Part shown: positions 10,795 to 22,629 of the stretch, piece after piece
How positions within the stretch are numbered: the stretch's first letter is position 1
How the letters are laid out: each line of letters begins with the position of its first letter
DNA from: Talpa occidentalis
Lineage: Eukaryota > Chordata > Mammalia > Eulipotyphla > Talpidae
NCBI RefSeq assembly: GCF_014898055.3
Contig: NW_023604861.1
Span: 95,916,083 to 95,980,082, forward strand
Reading direction: 5' to 3'
DNA: 64,000 nt
Position numbers and translations under genes: made by a program
Notes under the pieces: generated by a model
The model's input: only the letters and a program-made list of their open reading frames with translations
The model's database searches: none
What the model was told of the DNA's origin: nothing

Positions 10795-10891
10795 TTTGAG
10801 AGGGTGACCTGATGGCCCTGTCGGGTGAGATCAGTCTGCAGCTGATGCTTTATCTCAACCCTGAAGACACAGGTCCTCCCTAGGGACCCGC

Positions 10892-10899
10892 ATGCAAAT
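10892..10899 (-). promoter_or_regulatory. V-kappa promoter octamer
   Basis: ATTTGCAT on the coding strand, 98 bp upstream of the leader ATG. This is the kappa-orientation octamer bound by Oct-1/Oct-2 in known V-kappa promoters. The match is exact. A TATA-like GATAAAG lies between it and the ATG. Confidence 0.9.
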
Positions 10900-12299
10900 G
10901 CCCAGCTGGGGACAGAGGGCTGGAGAGAACCCAGGGGAGACCAGAGCGTTTCATAGGAAAACAGTGAGTGTCCTGTATTTCATCAGTCTCAGGGCAACTG
11001 AAAGAAACATTTGTGTATCCCAAAGACAAGAAAGATCAGATTCTGCAAGTTTATTTGTTTTGTGCACAATACAAGCCGTGTATTCCTGCTTCTCTTCAAA
11101 TAACATATACTGATGCAATGACTTCTGACCACGCAGAGACGTGTCCAGGTCTCCCTCAGGTCAGTGAGTGACCACCTTCTTGGCTTCTCCCAGGTGATCT
11201 CACGAGTGACTCAGCTCCTCCTCTGGACTGATGAGCAGCGTCTCAAGGTACAGGATGGACGTGAGGGTCAGTGTCCTTTATATCTGCTGTTATCAGGTTA
11301 ACAGTTTAACTCTGTCAGATAGAAGGACCTAGTACACTAAATTCCATAAGTATATTTATATCAGAAGACCCTGACAAGGAGAATAAACTTTCTCTATTAG
11401 AGAGACCAAATAGATTTGTTTAAGAAGAAAGAACAAGAAAATGTTGTATCTTAGTGAATACAAATTTAGGGCAGCCAGTTGTTAAAGTCTGTGAACTCTG
11501 TCATCCTTACACACTGTAGTCATAATGGATTAATTTAAGAAATTTCTGAAGAGAAAGAGTTCTAGGGGGAATGGAACTAAGTAAATAAGGAACTATATAT
11601 GTGTGTGCACTGGTGTATGTATGATAAGAAGCAAACAAACATGAAAGTAACACAAGCCTGACCACGTCTGAATCTGGCCGTGCACACAGGCCACGGGTAA
11701 AGGAGAGGACGCAGGTGGAGAATGACCCGCATGAGGTCCCGAGGGAGGAGACCCCTGCGTCTCCAGTCCTGACCACGGTCCCTGACGGAGGACACACAGT
11801 GACAGCGGCTGCTCTTCGGGTTCCCATCCTCACATTTGAAGCTGACATTGGACAACGTGAAGAGACAGGGCCCCACTGCGCAGGTGACGCTTTGTTTACA
11901 TGGGGTGTTATTGTCACCTCCCCTATGGCCATCACTTCTGGAAACACATTAACTCCAGCCCCTTTTCTCTGTATGTCTCCTTAGAATTGTCCATAAGGGG
12001 TCCTCACTGAGCTCTGGAAGAGGAGAGGATTCCCTCCTCCATCACACCTGCAGTTCTGGAGAGTCACCTGGAGAGCTGCAGCAGAGTCTAGTGCTTCACC
12101 GCCCTGTCCAGAGCTCTCTAGAGAGGTCTGAGAACCACAATAGCAGGCAACTTATCCACTCAGTGATGATGTGCTCTGGTTTCCTGGACAGCGACAGCGA
12201 ACCCCATGTCTGTGTTTGCTTCCCTGAACACTTGCCCCCAGAACATGAAAGGATTGTAATTTAACCTCTACCTCCCTCTATAAAAACAATTCTAGACAA
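10900..12299. other. Intergenic spacer between two V genes
   Basis: No gene recognised. Paralogous to 43211-44590. Frames such as 11715-11984 have counterparts in the other copy, but this reflects DNA identity and there is no sign of protein-level conservation. Confidence 0.65.
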
Positions 12300-13260
12300 G
12301 AACGAATAGCGAGAAAAATTGCAAAAGACATATGAGGGATGGGGCTATTATTTGAAATACACAGATAATTCTTGGAACAAACACTCAATAAAAATTGGGG
12401 CAATGTCCTTAGCAGACCCCTCACCCAAGGAGATACACAGTCGACTCAGAAGAAAGTGAAAAGATGGGCCACGTGTCACATCATCTGGAAATGCAAAGGA
12501 AGTCAGCAGTAGCCCCCACTGCCCCCTATCTTGGATGCCCGAATCTAGAACAGTGACACTTCATCACAACATCAGGTGTCACTAGGATGTGACCCTGGGA
12601 CTGCCTCACACATCACGGTGGGAACGCAAATTGGTGCCATCACTTTGGACCAAGGTTGCTGGTGTCCTACAAGATGAGCACACTCTTGCATGTCATCCAG
12701 CAACTGGACTCCTTCATATTTCCCCCAAAGAGTTAAACACCCACATTACACCGACCTCTGTGCTTATGGTACTTTACTCTAAATTAAGAATTTGCGAATG
12801 TCCAGGTGTCCTCCAGGGGGTGGTGAATGTATAAATAAATTGTTGCTCATCCAGACAATGGATCATTGCTCAACACTAAATGGCCCCCACCACGATATTT
12901 GAGGGAGTCCCTGTTGTCACATCATCATGACAGGTGACGATGTGAGGAGGGGTCACTGTCCATAGTCAGGCATCCTAGGGGGTGACTGTGTGCTGCTGAC
13001 AATTTAATTTGTGATTCCTGAATGGACAAAAAGAGGACATGGACGCAACTTAAATTTAAGGACAGAAATCCAGCTGAAAAAGTCCGCATACTATATGACT
13101 ATCTGAAGGACATTCCGGGGAAGGGGACACAGTGGGGACAGTGACATCAAGGGCTATGGGGGGATTAAGAGGTGGAACACGAAGGAATTTGAAACAGTGA
13201 AGCTGCTCTGTGGACACTGTCATGGTGGACACACGCACTGGTCAACTGCGAACCTTTAGC
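12300..13260 (+). mobile_element. Ancient L1 remnant (end of ORF2 and 3' region)
   Basis: Eroded plus-strand L1 sequence. It keeps the order of landmarks seen at the end of L1 ORF2: a GGTGGGAACGCAAATTGGTG segment, a Tyr/Pro-coding stretch that includes TTTCCCCCAAAGAGTTAAA, and ATCCAGACAATGGATCATTGCTCA. All frames are broken. Related copies are at 24885-25620 and 44590-45560. Boundaries are approximate. Confidence 0.7.
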
Positions 13261-13753
13261 CTGTGCATGAGGTTGGGCAGGTCCTCTTCTAATCTGTGGG
13301 TTCAGGGTCTTCAGCTGGAACATCAGTACACTTTTTGGGGAGGGTTAGAGGAGGAACAATGAGAGACAATGTTTGTGTGGGAGGAGTGTGTTATGGGAAA
13401 AATCCTATTGCCTAATTTCTAGGAAGCTTAATCATCTCTGTGTGTGTGTATTTCATTTAAAAAAATTCTTACTCAAAGTACAGTGGCTCCCTACCACGGT
13501 ATGACCTCATCAGGTCACAGGCAGACAGCTCAGGTGTCATCAGCTCTGTCTTTATTGAATCCACAGAGTCATAATCTTGTCTGTGCTGCTGGGGGAGTTG
13601 GGGAAAGAGAGTTAGAGACAAAGAGCCACCAGCTCCTTCTACCAGACCCTTCAGTCCTTCGAAGTGAGACGCCATCTGAGATGTGCTCTCAGCAGTTAGA
13701 AGCAACATGGAAAGCAGCTGGGCTGCCCAGCCTCATGCAGCTGCTCCCTGGGT

Positions 13754-13781
13754 GGTTTTTGCTCAGGCTTGTGTCACTGTG
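13754..13781 (-). promoter_or_regulatory. 12-RSS of the IGKV1-type gene
   Basis: Heptamer CACAGTG (13775-13781), 12-bp spacer and nonamer GCAAAAACC (13754-13762) on the minus strand. The nonamer has one deviation from consensus in its first base. Confidence 0.93.
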
Positions 13782-14264
13782 GGAGGCCAATTATAACTTT
13801 GCTGACAGTAGTAAGTGGCAGCATCTTCAGGCTCCAGGCTGCTGATGGTGAGAGTGAAATCTGTCCCAGACCCACTGCCACTGAAGCGGGATGGGACCCC
13901 GGGCTGCAAAGTGGATGCATATCTAATCAGGAGCTTAGGAGCTATCCCGGGTTTCTGCTGGTACCAGTGCAAGCTGGTACTGATGCCCTGACTGGCCCGG
14001 CAGGAGATGGTGACTCTGTCTCCTCGAGATGCAGATACTGAGGGTGGAGATTGGTTCAACTGGATGTCACACCTGGCCCCTGAAATGGAAAGAAAACACA
14101 CCCCACGCTGTCATCCTGTCATCAGAGAATTTCCCTGACTGCCAGGGCCCTGACGGCCAGAGGCCCTGTCCACCCAGGTCTGATCAACTCCTGGTGTTTC
14201 CTTCCTCACCTGGGAGCCAGAGCAGCAGGAGGCTGAGGAGCTGAGCAGGGGCCCTCATGTCCAT
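13782..14264 (-). CDS. IGKV: Immunoglobulin kappa variable gene, IGKV1-type, apparently functional
   Basis: Leader exon 14210-14264 (55 bp, [19 protein letters not shown], donor GTGAGG) and V exon 13782-14079 (298 bp, acceptor CATTTCAG). The product is a kappa variable domain with a cleavable signal peptide ending GARC. The mature domain begins [14 protein letters not shown]. Cys23 is in TISCRAS, the short CDR1 is QGISTS, the core Trp is in [11 protein letters not shown]3 is the standard [18 protein letters not shown], and Cys104 is in [12 protein letters not shown]. Splice sites, octamer and RSS are intact and the frame is open. Asn at mature position 5 replaces the usual Thr. Paralogues at 26129, 46109 and 50374 are all pseudogenes, so this is the only functional subgroup-1 gene in the window. 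Confidence 0.95.
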
Positions 14265-14344
14265 GCTGGGTCCTGCCTGGACTGACCCTCAGGGGCTGGG
14301 GCAGACTATGAATAGTGTGGAGGGAGGGGCTGTGCTCTGGGAAC

Positions 14345-14352
14345 ATGCAAAT
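14345..14352 (-). promoter_or_regulatory. V-kappa promoter octamer
   Basis: Exact ATTTGCAT on the coding strand, about 80 bp upstream of the leader ATG of the IGKV1-type gene. Confidence 0.9.
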
Positions 14353-16335
14353 GAGCAGGGGCGGGGCAGTGGGCACAGCTGCAGGGGCTGATCTCAGTGA
14401 CAGCACAGAGGCAGGGACTCCCCAATGACCAGGTCTCCCAAGGGTGAACTTGCCTGCAGAGAAAGTATTTCTCACTGGGATGACAGGACAGAATCATCTA
14501 CACTCCTAGGAGTATAATGTTCTTTTCATCTAATCTATGACATGCTTTACTTCTTAGTCTCCATGTAGTACAGGGCCTATAAAGAACGGCTCTCAAAGAA
14601 ATTTAGCAAACTTCTTTATTTGAACTTTGGAGCATGAGAGGCTATTTCTAAATTGACTCCCTGATATTACTGGTTGAGAAATTGTCTTCACTTCCAGAGA
14701 GCAATGCATTGAGGTAGAAAGGAAATAAGACTGTGGGTGTCCTGAATTGGTAATGAGAGCCCAGACACTGAGTATCCTCCATGCTGACCTCATCTTCTGC
14801 TAAGCCTTGTGTCCTCCATATCTGAGGCCCTGTGCCACCACATTCACCTGGTCCCAAGGCCAGAGTGTGCTCCCCCCACATCTGACAATCTCTTCCCTCC
14901 CCAGTGCTGTGTCATCAACAGACCTGAGCACATGTCCGTGTCTCCCTGGACTGTAGCTCACGTCCTTCATCCTTCTCCCCCAGGTGCTCCCTTCCGAGCT
15001 GAGGTCCTCCCAGACCAACTCCTCAGTGATCCCTGGGGTCAACTGTGTCCCTGCACCTGCAGGCTCCCCCATGGCCACATCTCCCACACATCCCAGGAGA
15101 CAGCAGCTCTAGTCTCAGGGTGAGGAGGGGTTACCCTGCCTAGCTCTCTTCACGTCTCGTGTTGCCAGGACACTGCCCTAATGCAGTGTCTGCCCCCTGT
15201 GCATTATCTGAGCACATCCTCCTGTGTGTCCTGTTCCCACCCCCGACTCTCCTGCACAGGAATCCTTGAAAATGTACCACCTCTGGACAGTGGAGGACAG
15301 GATGGGGAGACACTCCAGGGCCTTGACTCTGAGATGCCTACAGCCTATATGTGAAGCAGGATCATCTGGCGGTGCACTAAGAACAGGAGGTAGATCCAGA
15401 CACACTGAAGCCACTGAGTGATTTAGGGGAGATCATTATAGGGGGATCAAAGGGGCCAGGAAGGTAAGAAAGAAAGGGAATGTGATTGCGCAGCTGTCTG
15501 TCCAGGCCTGCTTCCCCAAGAAGGTTCCAGAGACCAGAGTAGCACCAGGACAGAAGGGACATATGAGGAGATTTAGGCCCAGACAAGTGACAGGATGAGG
15601 GTGTCTTGGCAGCTAATGGTGAGTCTTCTGTCGAGATCCACAGGCCGTGCCCCTGGCAGGTACCATGTCCAGGGCAGCACCAAGAAGCAGGAGCCTGGGA
15701 GCTGGTTTTTGCAGATTTCAGGCTGGGACGATGTTAACTCTGTCTGACCCTGCAGGCAAAAATGACCCTCTCATGGGACACAGCGAGGGAGCCTGGGTCA
15801 GGACTTACTCAGTGTCCTCCCCACTGGTTCTTAAGTGGGAAATGAACATGAAGATCCCCAAATAGCAATGCCAAACATGTAGATCATTAAGGTAAGATTT
15901 ATTTATGATCAGGACACAAAATCGGCTAAGAGTTCCTTTTCTATAAATGTCTGCTTATCAGGCAAACAAAGCTGGGGCAAAGCCTGAACCCTTGTCCTCA
16001 GCAGAACCAGAGTTGGAGGAAAAGGAGCAAAGCTGGGTCCATGTATCAAGTTTCCTCTGAGGCTGATCCTACACAGAGAAGTTGGGGATGGTTGTGGGGA
16101 CACAGTCCACAGAGGGGAGGGCAAAGATGCTTCCACACACTGAGCACAGGCACTGGCAGGTTTGCTCACAGTCAGCACTGGAGTCCCCCAGGTTCCCAGT
16201 CCAGCCAGAGACCATCCTGCCTTAGGGGCTCCCTCTTTCTCAGTATTTCTTTCATGGGTCTGAGTCTTGAGTTTATTTGGGGGTTTGGTGACCTCTAATG
16301 GCTGATTTGTGATGCAGCAACTTACAGGATTTTTT
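14353..16335. other. Intergenic spacer with an Ig-like relic
   Basis: Paralogous to 50840-52800. Apart from the decayed V-like stretch at about 15640-15845, no gene is visible. Open frames on either strand are not conserved between copies beyond the DNA identity. Confidence 0.6.
15640..15845 (-). pseudogene. IGKV: Decayed V-kappa relic, IGKV3-like
   Basis: Read on the minus strand across frames, pieces resemble a V-kappa domain: a VLTQAPS-like FR1 start, a short CRVRQS-like FR1/CDR1 region, an APRLLLLGAA-like FR2/CDR2 and a VPARG-like FR3 start. A short spaced sequence upstream resembles the end of an intron. Frames change several times, and no Cys104 region or RSS can be placed. The same relic is at 52117-52320. 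Subgroup 3 is inferred from the FR2 resemblance; another V-kappa subgroup is possible. Confidence 0.45.
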
Positions 16336-16892
16336 TTTTTTTTAAATAATAAATTTTATTTTTATATTCCCCATACAATTGCAGCCCCCCCATTCTGACC
16401 CCAATCCCTCCCCTCCCACCCCCGCCCCCTAAAAGTGTCTCTGGTTCGTAGTTTTTTGTTGATTTTGATTTTCACTTTCTTATAGTTATTCGTTTTCCTG
16501 GTCCCTTATTTAAGTTTTCTAGATTCCTGCTATGAGTGAGAACATCCGGTATTTTTCTTTTTCTTTTTGGCTTATTTCGCTGAGCATGATCCCTTCCAGT
16601 GCCATCCATGTTGCTGCAAATTGCATGTGTTTATCTTTTTTGAATGCTGAGTAATATTCCATGGTATATATGTACCACATCTTCTTGATCCAGTCATCTA
16701 TTTTTGGGCATTTGGGTTGTTTCCAAAGTTTAGCTATTGTAAACAGTGCTGCTATAAACATAGGGGTGCAGGTGTTCTTTGGAATTGATGTTTCTGTGTC
16801 CTTTGGGTAAATACCTAGGAGTGGAATTGCTGGATCATATGGAAGCTCTATGTTTAGTAGGTCCAGAAATCTCCACACAGCTCTCCATAGTG
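16336..16892 (-). mobile_element. 5'-truncated L1 insertion (3' end only)
   Basis: About 560 bp of the L1 3' end, with the oligo-T at the low-coordinate side (minus orientation), the C-rich 3' UTR complement, and the ORF2 C-terminus (frame 16519-16878, containing [17 protein letters not shown]). The empty site is at 52795-52805, so the insertion is private to this copy and younger than the duplication. A short target repeat GATTTTT is visible. Confidence 0.9.
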
Positions 16893-17453
16893 ATTTTTTA
16901 TGGGCCCCACTCAGTCAGGGCTGAGACTTTCCCTGTGTTGGGTGATGCTGGAACTAAGGTTAGGGGTCCCAGAACAGACTCTGTAGTAACACAAAATGAT
17001 TCTTCTTATCAATAAACCTGTCACCTGGTTGATGTAAAAGGACAAAACAGGTGACCAGGACTGGCCATCCTATTAGTGACAAGGCTGCACCGATCAGGTC
17101 CTGTGATCACTTGAGAGACAAAAGCTGTGGTTGCAAAGAGAAGGTGGAGCAGGAGGGAGCCTGCAGGCACAATGGTGGGCTGGGGCAGGACAGAGGATCC
17201 TGGTCTAGATCTGTCAACCCAGCTGTGTCCCTCCTCCAGACACAGTCCAGAGCAGCTCTAGGGCCACAGGTAGATACACAGGTGAAAATAACAGTGTTAA
17301 CTCAACATTTAAAACATTGCAGTTTCAACTAGGGGCTTAATCTCTCATTTTAACTGTCTATTTTAAATATGTAGATCTGCTTGTGGTTCATGTTCATTAT
17401 GTTAGGTTTTGCTGTTTTACATTAATATTCATAAATATCATTGTGATAATGAA
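16893..17453. other. Intergenic spacer
   Basis: No gene seen. Paralogous to 52800-53400. The two copies share the sequence up to the L1 insertion point at 17454. Confidence 0.6.
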
Positions 17454-17659
17454 CTTATTTTTATTTTTATTTATTTATTTTTTAAATAATAAATTTTATT
17501 TTTATATTCCCCATACAATTGCAGCCCCCCCATTCTGACCCCAATCCCTCCCCTCCCACCCCCACCCCCCTAAAAGTGTCTCTGCTTCATAGTTTTTTGT
17601 TGATTTTGATTTTCACTTTCTTATAGTTATTCGTTTTCCTGGTCCCTTATTTAAGATTT

Positions 17660-20600
17660 CTAGATTCCTGCTATGAGTGAGACCATCCAGTATTTTTCTT
17701 TTCTTTTTGGCTTATTTCGCTGAGCATGATTCCTTCCAGCTCCATCCATGTTGCTGCAAATTGCATGTGTTTATCTTTTTTGAATGCTGAGTAATATTCC
17801 ATGGTATATATGTACCACATCTTCTTGATCCAGTCATCTATTTTTGGGCATTTGGGTTGTTCCAAAGCTTAGCTATTGTAAACAGTGCTGCTATAAACAT
17901 AGGGGTGCAGGTGTTCTTTGGAATTGATGTTTCTGTGTCCTTTGGGTAAATACCTAGGAGTGGAATTGCTGGATCATGTGGAAGCTCTATGTTTAGTAGG
18001 TCCAGAAATCTCCACACAGCTCTCCATAGTGGTTGGACCAGTTTGCACTCCCACCAACAGTGCAGAAGAGTTCCTTTTTCTCCACACTCTCGCCAACATT
18101 TGTTGTTGCTAGTTTTTTTAATATGTGCCATTCTCACTGGTGTAAGATGGTATCTCATGGTAGTTTTGATTTGCATTTCCCTGATTACAAGTGATGTTGA
18201 ACATTTTTTCATATGCCTGTTGGCCATTTGCATTTCCTCTTCAGAGAAGTTTCTTTTTAGCTCTTCTGCCCATTTTTTGACTGGATTATTTTCTTTGTTG
18301 TTGTTGAGTCTCATCAGATCTTTGCAGATTTTTGTGATCAGTCCTTTATCATTAGTGTTGGGTGCAAAAATGTTCTCCCAGTTGGTGGGGTTTCTCTTTG
18401 TTTTTGTTATTGTCTCTTTTGCTGTGCTCTTTTGCTCTTTAATTTGATGTAGTCCCAGCTGTTTATCTTTGCCTTCACTATCACTGCTTTGGGTGATGTG
18501 TCTGTAAAGATGTCTTTGATGTGCAAATCACGTAGTGTTTCGCCTATATTTCCTTCTATATATTTTATGGTTTCAGTTCTTATGTCTAGTTCTTTAATCC
18601 ATTTTGAGTTGATTTTGTGTATGGTGTGAGGTAGTGGTCAAGCTTCATTCTTTTGCATGTAGCGACCCAGTTTTCCCAGCACCATTTATTGAACAAACTT
18701 TCTTTGCTCCAATGCATAGTCTTTGCTCCTTTGTCAAAGATTAGTTGACCATAAATCTGTGGGTTTATTTCTGGATTTTCTATTCGATTCCATTGGTCTG
18801 TATGTCTGTTCTTGTTCCAATACCATGCAGTTTTGATGATTATGGCTTTGTAGTAGAGTTTGAAGTCTGGGAGTGTGATGCCTCCATTCCCTTCTTTTCT
18901 TTTTCAGGAGAGCTTTGGCTATTTGGGGTTTTTTGTGATTCCATATGAATTTCATCAATAATTGTTCTATTTCTTTGAAGAATGACATTGAGATTTTGAT
19001 TGGAATAGCATTGAATCTGTATATTGCTTTTGGTAGGATGGCCATTTTAATAATGTTTATTCTTCCAATCCATGAGCAGGGGATGTCTTTCCATTTCTTT
19101 GTGTCTTCTTCTATTTCTTTTAACAGTGTTTTATAGTTTTCTTTGTATAGGTCCTTTACCTCTTTTGTTAGATTTATTCCCAAATATTTGATTTTTTTTG
19201 TTTCAGTAAAAAAAGGGATGGTTTTTTTTGATTTCTTCTTCTTCAGATTTATTGTTTGTGTATAAGAAGGCTACTGACTTTTGCGTGTTGATTTTGTATC
19301 CTGCCACTTTACTGAACTGATTGATGAGTTGAATTAGTTTTTCTGTGGAGTTTTTGGGGTTCTCTATGTATATTATCATATCATCTGCAAATAGTGATAG
19401 TTTGACTTCTTCTTTTCCTATTTGGATTCCTTGGATGTCTTTCTCTTGTCTTATTGCTCTGGCTAGGACTTCCAGTATTATATTGAAAAGCAGTGGTGAA
19501 AGTGGACATCCTTGTCTTGTTCCAGATCTTAATGGAATTGCTTTCAGCTTTTCACCATTGAGAATGATACTGGCTGTTGGCTTGTCATAGATGGCCTTTA
19601 TGATGTTGAGGTATGTTCCTTGTATCCCAAGAATTTCAAGGGCTTTTATCATGTATGGGTGTTGCACTTTGTCAAAAGCTTTCTCAGCATCTATTGATAT
19701 TATCATATGGTTTTTATATTTCTTTTTGTTGATGTGTTGGATAACGTTGATTGATTTTCGGATGTTAAACCATCCTTGTGTCCCTGGAATGAATCCTACT
19801 TGGTCGTGGTGAATTATCTTATGGATATATTGTTGGATTCTGATAGCTAAAATTTTATTGAGGATTTTTGCATCAGTGTTCATTAGGGAGATTGGTCTGT
19901 AGTTTTTCTTTTTTGTGTTGTCCTTGTTCGGTTTTGGTATTAGTGTAATGTTGGCTTCATAGAACGTGTTTGGTATTGTCCCTTCCTTCTCAATTTTTTG
20001 GAAGAGTTTGTGAAGGATAGGCACTAATTCGTCTCCGAATGTTTGGTAGAATTCATTTGTAAATCCATCAGGTCCTGGGCTTTTGTTTTTGGGGAGGTTT
20101 TTGATTACCATTTCAATTTCACTGCTTGTAATTGGTCTGTTTAGGTGTTCTATTTCTTCTTTATCTAGCTTTGGGTGATTGTAGAGTTGTAGGAATTTGT
20201 CCATCTCCTCTAGATTGTTAAACTTGTTTCCATATAACTGTTCATAGTAGTTACTGATTATTCTTTTGATTTCTGCTGTGTCCGTTGTGATTTTTCCTCT
20301 TTCATTGATGATCCTGTTTATTTGTGCTTTCTCCCTTTTTTCCTTTGTGAGCCTGGCTAGGGGTTTGTCTATTTTATTGATTTTTTCGAAGAACCAGCTT
20401 TTGGTTTCATTGATCTTTTGGATTGTTTTTTTAGTTTCAATTTCATTTATTTCTGCTTTGGTTTTTATTATTTCTTTTCTTCTACTGGTTTTGGGGTTTT
20501 TTTGTTGTTCTTTTTCTAGATCTTTGAGCTTCGAGATTAGGTTGTTTCTTTGAGTTCTTTCTTGTTTCTTGATGTGAGCTTCTATTGCTATATATTTTCC

Positions 20601-21487
20601 TCTTATTACTGCTTTTGCTGCATCCCATACATTTAGGATACTGGTGTTCTCCTTGTCGTTCAATTCAAAGAATTTTTTTAATTTCTTCTTTGATCTCCTC
20701 ATTAGTCCAGTGGTCTTCCAGTAGTGTTGTTTTTAATCTCCATGAAGTAGGAAAGTTCCTTGCCTTCTTTTTATGGTTTATTTCTAGTTTGATGCCTTCA
20801 TGGTCAGAAAAGATGGTTGATATGATTTTAATCTTGGTGTATCTGTTGATGTTTGTATGTGCCCCAGTATGTGATTGATCCTGGAGAATGATCCGTGTGC
20901 ACTTGAGAAAAATGTGTACTCCGTTTTTTTGGGGTTTAGTGTTCTATAGATGTCTGTTAAGCCCAAATGCTCTAGGTCCTTGTTTAGGGCTTTGGTTTCT
21001 TTACTTATTTTTTGTCTTGTTGATCTATCCATTGTTGATAGTGGTGTATTGAAGTCTCCCACTACGTATGTGTTTTCTCTGATGTCTGTTTTCAGAGAGG
21101 ACAACAGTTGTCTGATATATTTTGGTGCTCCTTCGTTTGGTGAGTATATGTTAATGAGTGTTATTTCTTCTTGAAGTATTGTCCCCTTGATCATAATGTA
21201 GTGACCATTGGGGTCTCTTTTTATCTTTTTGAGTTTGAAATCTGTTTTATCTGATATAAGTATAGCTGTTCCTGCTTTCTTCTTTGGTCCATTTGCTTGT
21301 AGGATTGTTTTCCATCCTTTAACTTTGAGCCTATTTTTATCTTTTGTAGCTAAATGTGTTTCCTGGAGACAGCAAAAGGTTGGGTTTTGTTTCTTAATCC
21401 AGCCTGTGACTCTGTGTCTTTTTATTGAAGAGTTTAGTCCATTTACATTTAGAGTTAGTATGATATGTTAGCATCTGTATTTGCCAT
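17660..21487 (-). pseudogene. ORF2: L1 ORF2 (endonuclease and reverse transcriptase), frameshifted
   Basis: ORF2 protein of L1 nicks target DNA and reverse-transcribes the L1 RNA. The start ATG at 21487 is conserved, but a base is lost a few codons later and further frameshifts split the frame. Open pieces cover part of the endonuclease (20784-21194), linker and reverse transcriptase (19203-20702, 499 codons, with the FADD active site and the [13 protein letters not shown] motif), and the C-terminal Cys-rich segment (17838-18314, CWREC...HCWWEC). The final stop is at 17660-17662. The reverse transcriptase core alone is uninterrupted; the whole is not functional. Confidence 0.9.
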
Positions 21488-21558
21488 TGTGTTTGTCTTT
21501 CCTTTGATTTTATTTATTTATTCTTTTAATACCTTTTTTTTTTGGCCTTCTTTCATTG

Positions 21559-22629
21559 TTATTCGTCCCTCTGATGTTCTGGCTTTAGGACTCCTTGTAG
21601 TATTTTTTGGAGTGGGGGTTTAGTTGTAATGAAATTCCGGAGTTTCTGTTTGTCTGGGAAGGTCCATATTCTTTCTTCAAAGAGGAAGGAGAGCTTTGCG
21701 GGATAGAGAATTCTTGGTTGGCATCTGTTTTCTTGGAGTCTGTTGACTATGTCCCTCCACTCTCTCCTTGCCCGTAGTGTTTCTTCAGAGAAGTCTGATG
21801 TCAGCCTGATTGGCTTTCCTTTGAATGTTATCTGTTTCTTCCCTCTTGCCAGCTTCATTATTTTTTCCTTGTCCTGGATTCTTGGGAGCTTTACTATTAT
21901 GTGTCTTGCTGTATTTTTCCTTTCGTCGTGGAAGTTTGGTGTTCTTCTTGTTTCTTGTATATCAATTTTCAGCTCCTTCTTTACATTTGAGAAGTTCTCT
22001 TCAATTATCTCCTGGAATATTTTCTCTGTTCCTACATCTCTCTCCTCTCCTTCTGGTATCCCTATAACTCTTATATTTCCTTTCCTCATGGAGTCAGATA
22101 GTTCCAGAAGTCTTTCTTCGTTCTTTTTCCTTCGTACTTCTCTTTCCTTTTCTGTTTTGGTTCTTTTTATTTCTGTGTCTTCAAGAGAACTTATTCGTTC
22201 TTCCATTTCATCTATTCTGCTTTCATTGCTTTTCCCAGAGTTCTTTAGTTCTTCCATTAATTCTTTGATCTCCTGCATTTCTTTTACTTCCCTCTTTAGG
22301 GACTCAATTTCATTCTTCTGATCGTTGATTATTTTTCCCTTATCATTGTTTTCCTTTATGACTTCTGTCAGTTTTTTAATCACGGCAATTTTAAATTCTC
22401 TTTCTGGAAGGCTCAGAAGTTCTTCCAAGTTACTGTCGTTGCAATCTGGGGGCTGGTTTTCTTTTTGTGGTGTGCTTTTTCCCTGGGGAGTTGCTAGGTT
22501 GCGTGTGGTTCTTCTACTCCCTATTGTCTGTTTTCTATTTTGCCGTATGCGTTGGGACACTGTGTAGTTGGGACTGGCCGGCATCTTGGGTGGGCTTCTC
22601 TGCTCCCCTCTGGTTCCTCTAGGAGCCAT
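21559..22629 (-). CDS. ORF1: L1 ORF1 protein, intact frame
   Basis: 356 codons, no stop. ORF1p is the RNA-binding nucleic-acid chaperone that coats L1 RNA as a trimer. Seen in order: a basic N-terminal region, a long heptad coiled coil at about residues 80-160 (KIINDQKNEIESLKREVKEM and following), an RRM-like domain from about 180 (NIRVIGIPEGEE), and the C-terminal domain with the conserved ARREWRDI and YPAKLSF stretches. An alternative start is the Met at residue 16 or so (MPASPN). Coiled-coil length is two heptads shorter than in the L1 at 34.6 kb. An intact frame suggests a relatively young element. Confidence 0.9.
   Translation of the reverse strand: MAPRGTRGEQRSPPKMPASPNYTVSQRIRQNRKQTIGSRRTTRNLATPQGKSTPQKENQPPDCNDSNLEELLSLPEREFKIAVIKKLTEVIKENNDKGKIINDQKNEIESLKREVKEMQEIKELMEELKNSGKSNESRIDEMEERISSLEDTEIKRTKTEKEREVRRKKNEERLLELSDSMRKGNIRVIGIPEGEERDVGTEKIFQEIIEENFSNVKKELKIDIQETRRTPNFHDERKNTARHIIVKLPRIQDKEKIMKLARGKKQITFKGKPIRLTSDFSEETLRARREWRDIVNRLQENRCQPRILYPAKLSFLFEERIWTFPDKQKLRNFITTKPPLQKILQGVLKPEHQRDE

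Noticed and set aside
19345..22567. Many long plus-strand frames rich in Ser, Leu and Phe
   Set aside because: They are antisense shadows of L1 ORF1 and ORF2, which run on the minus strand here.
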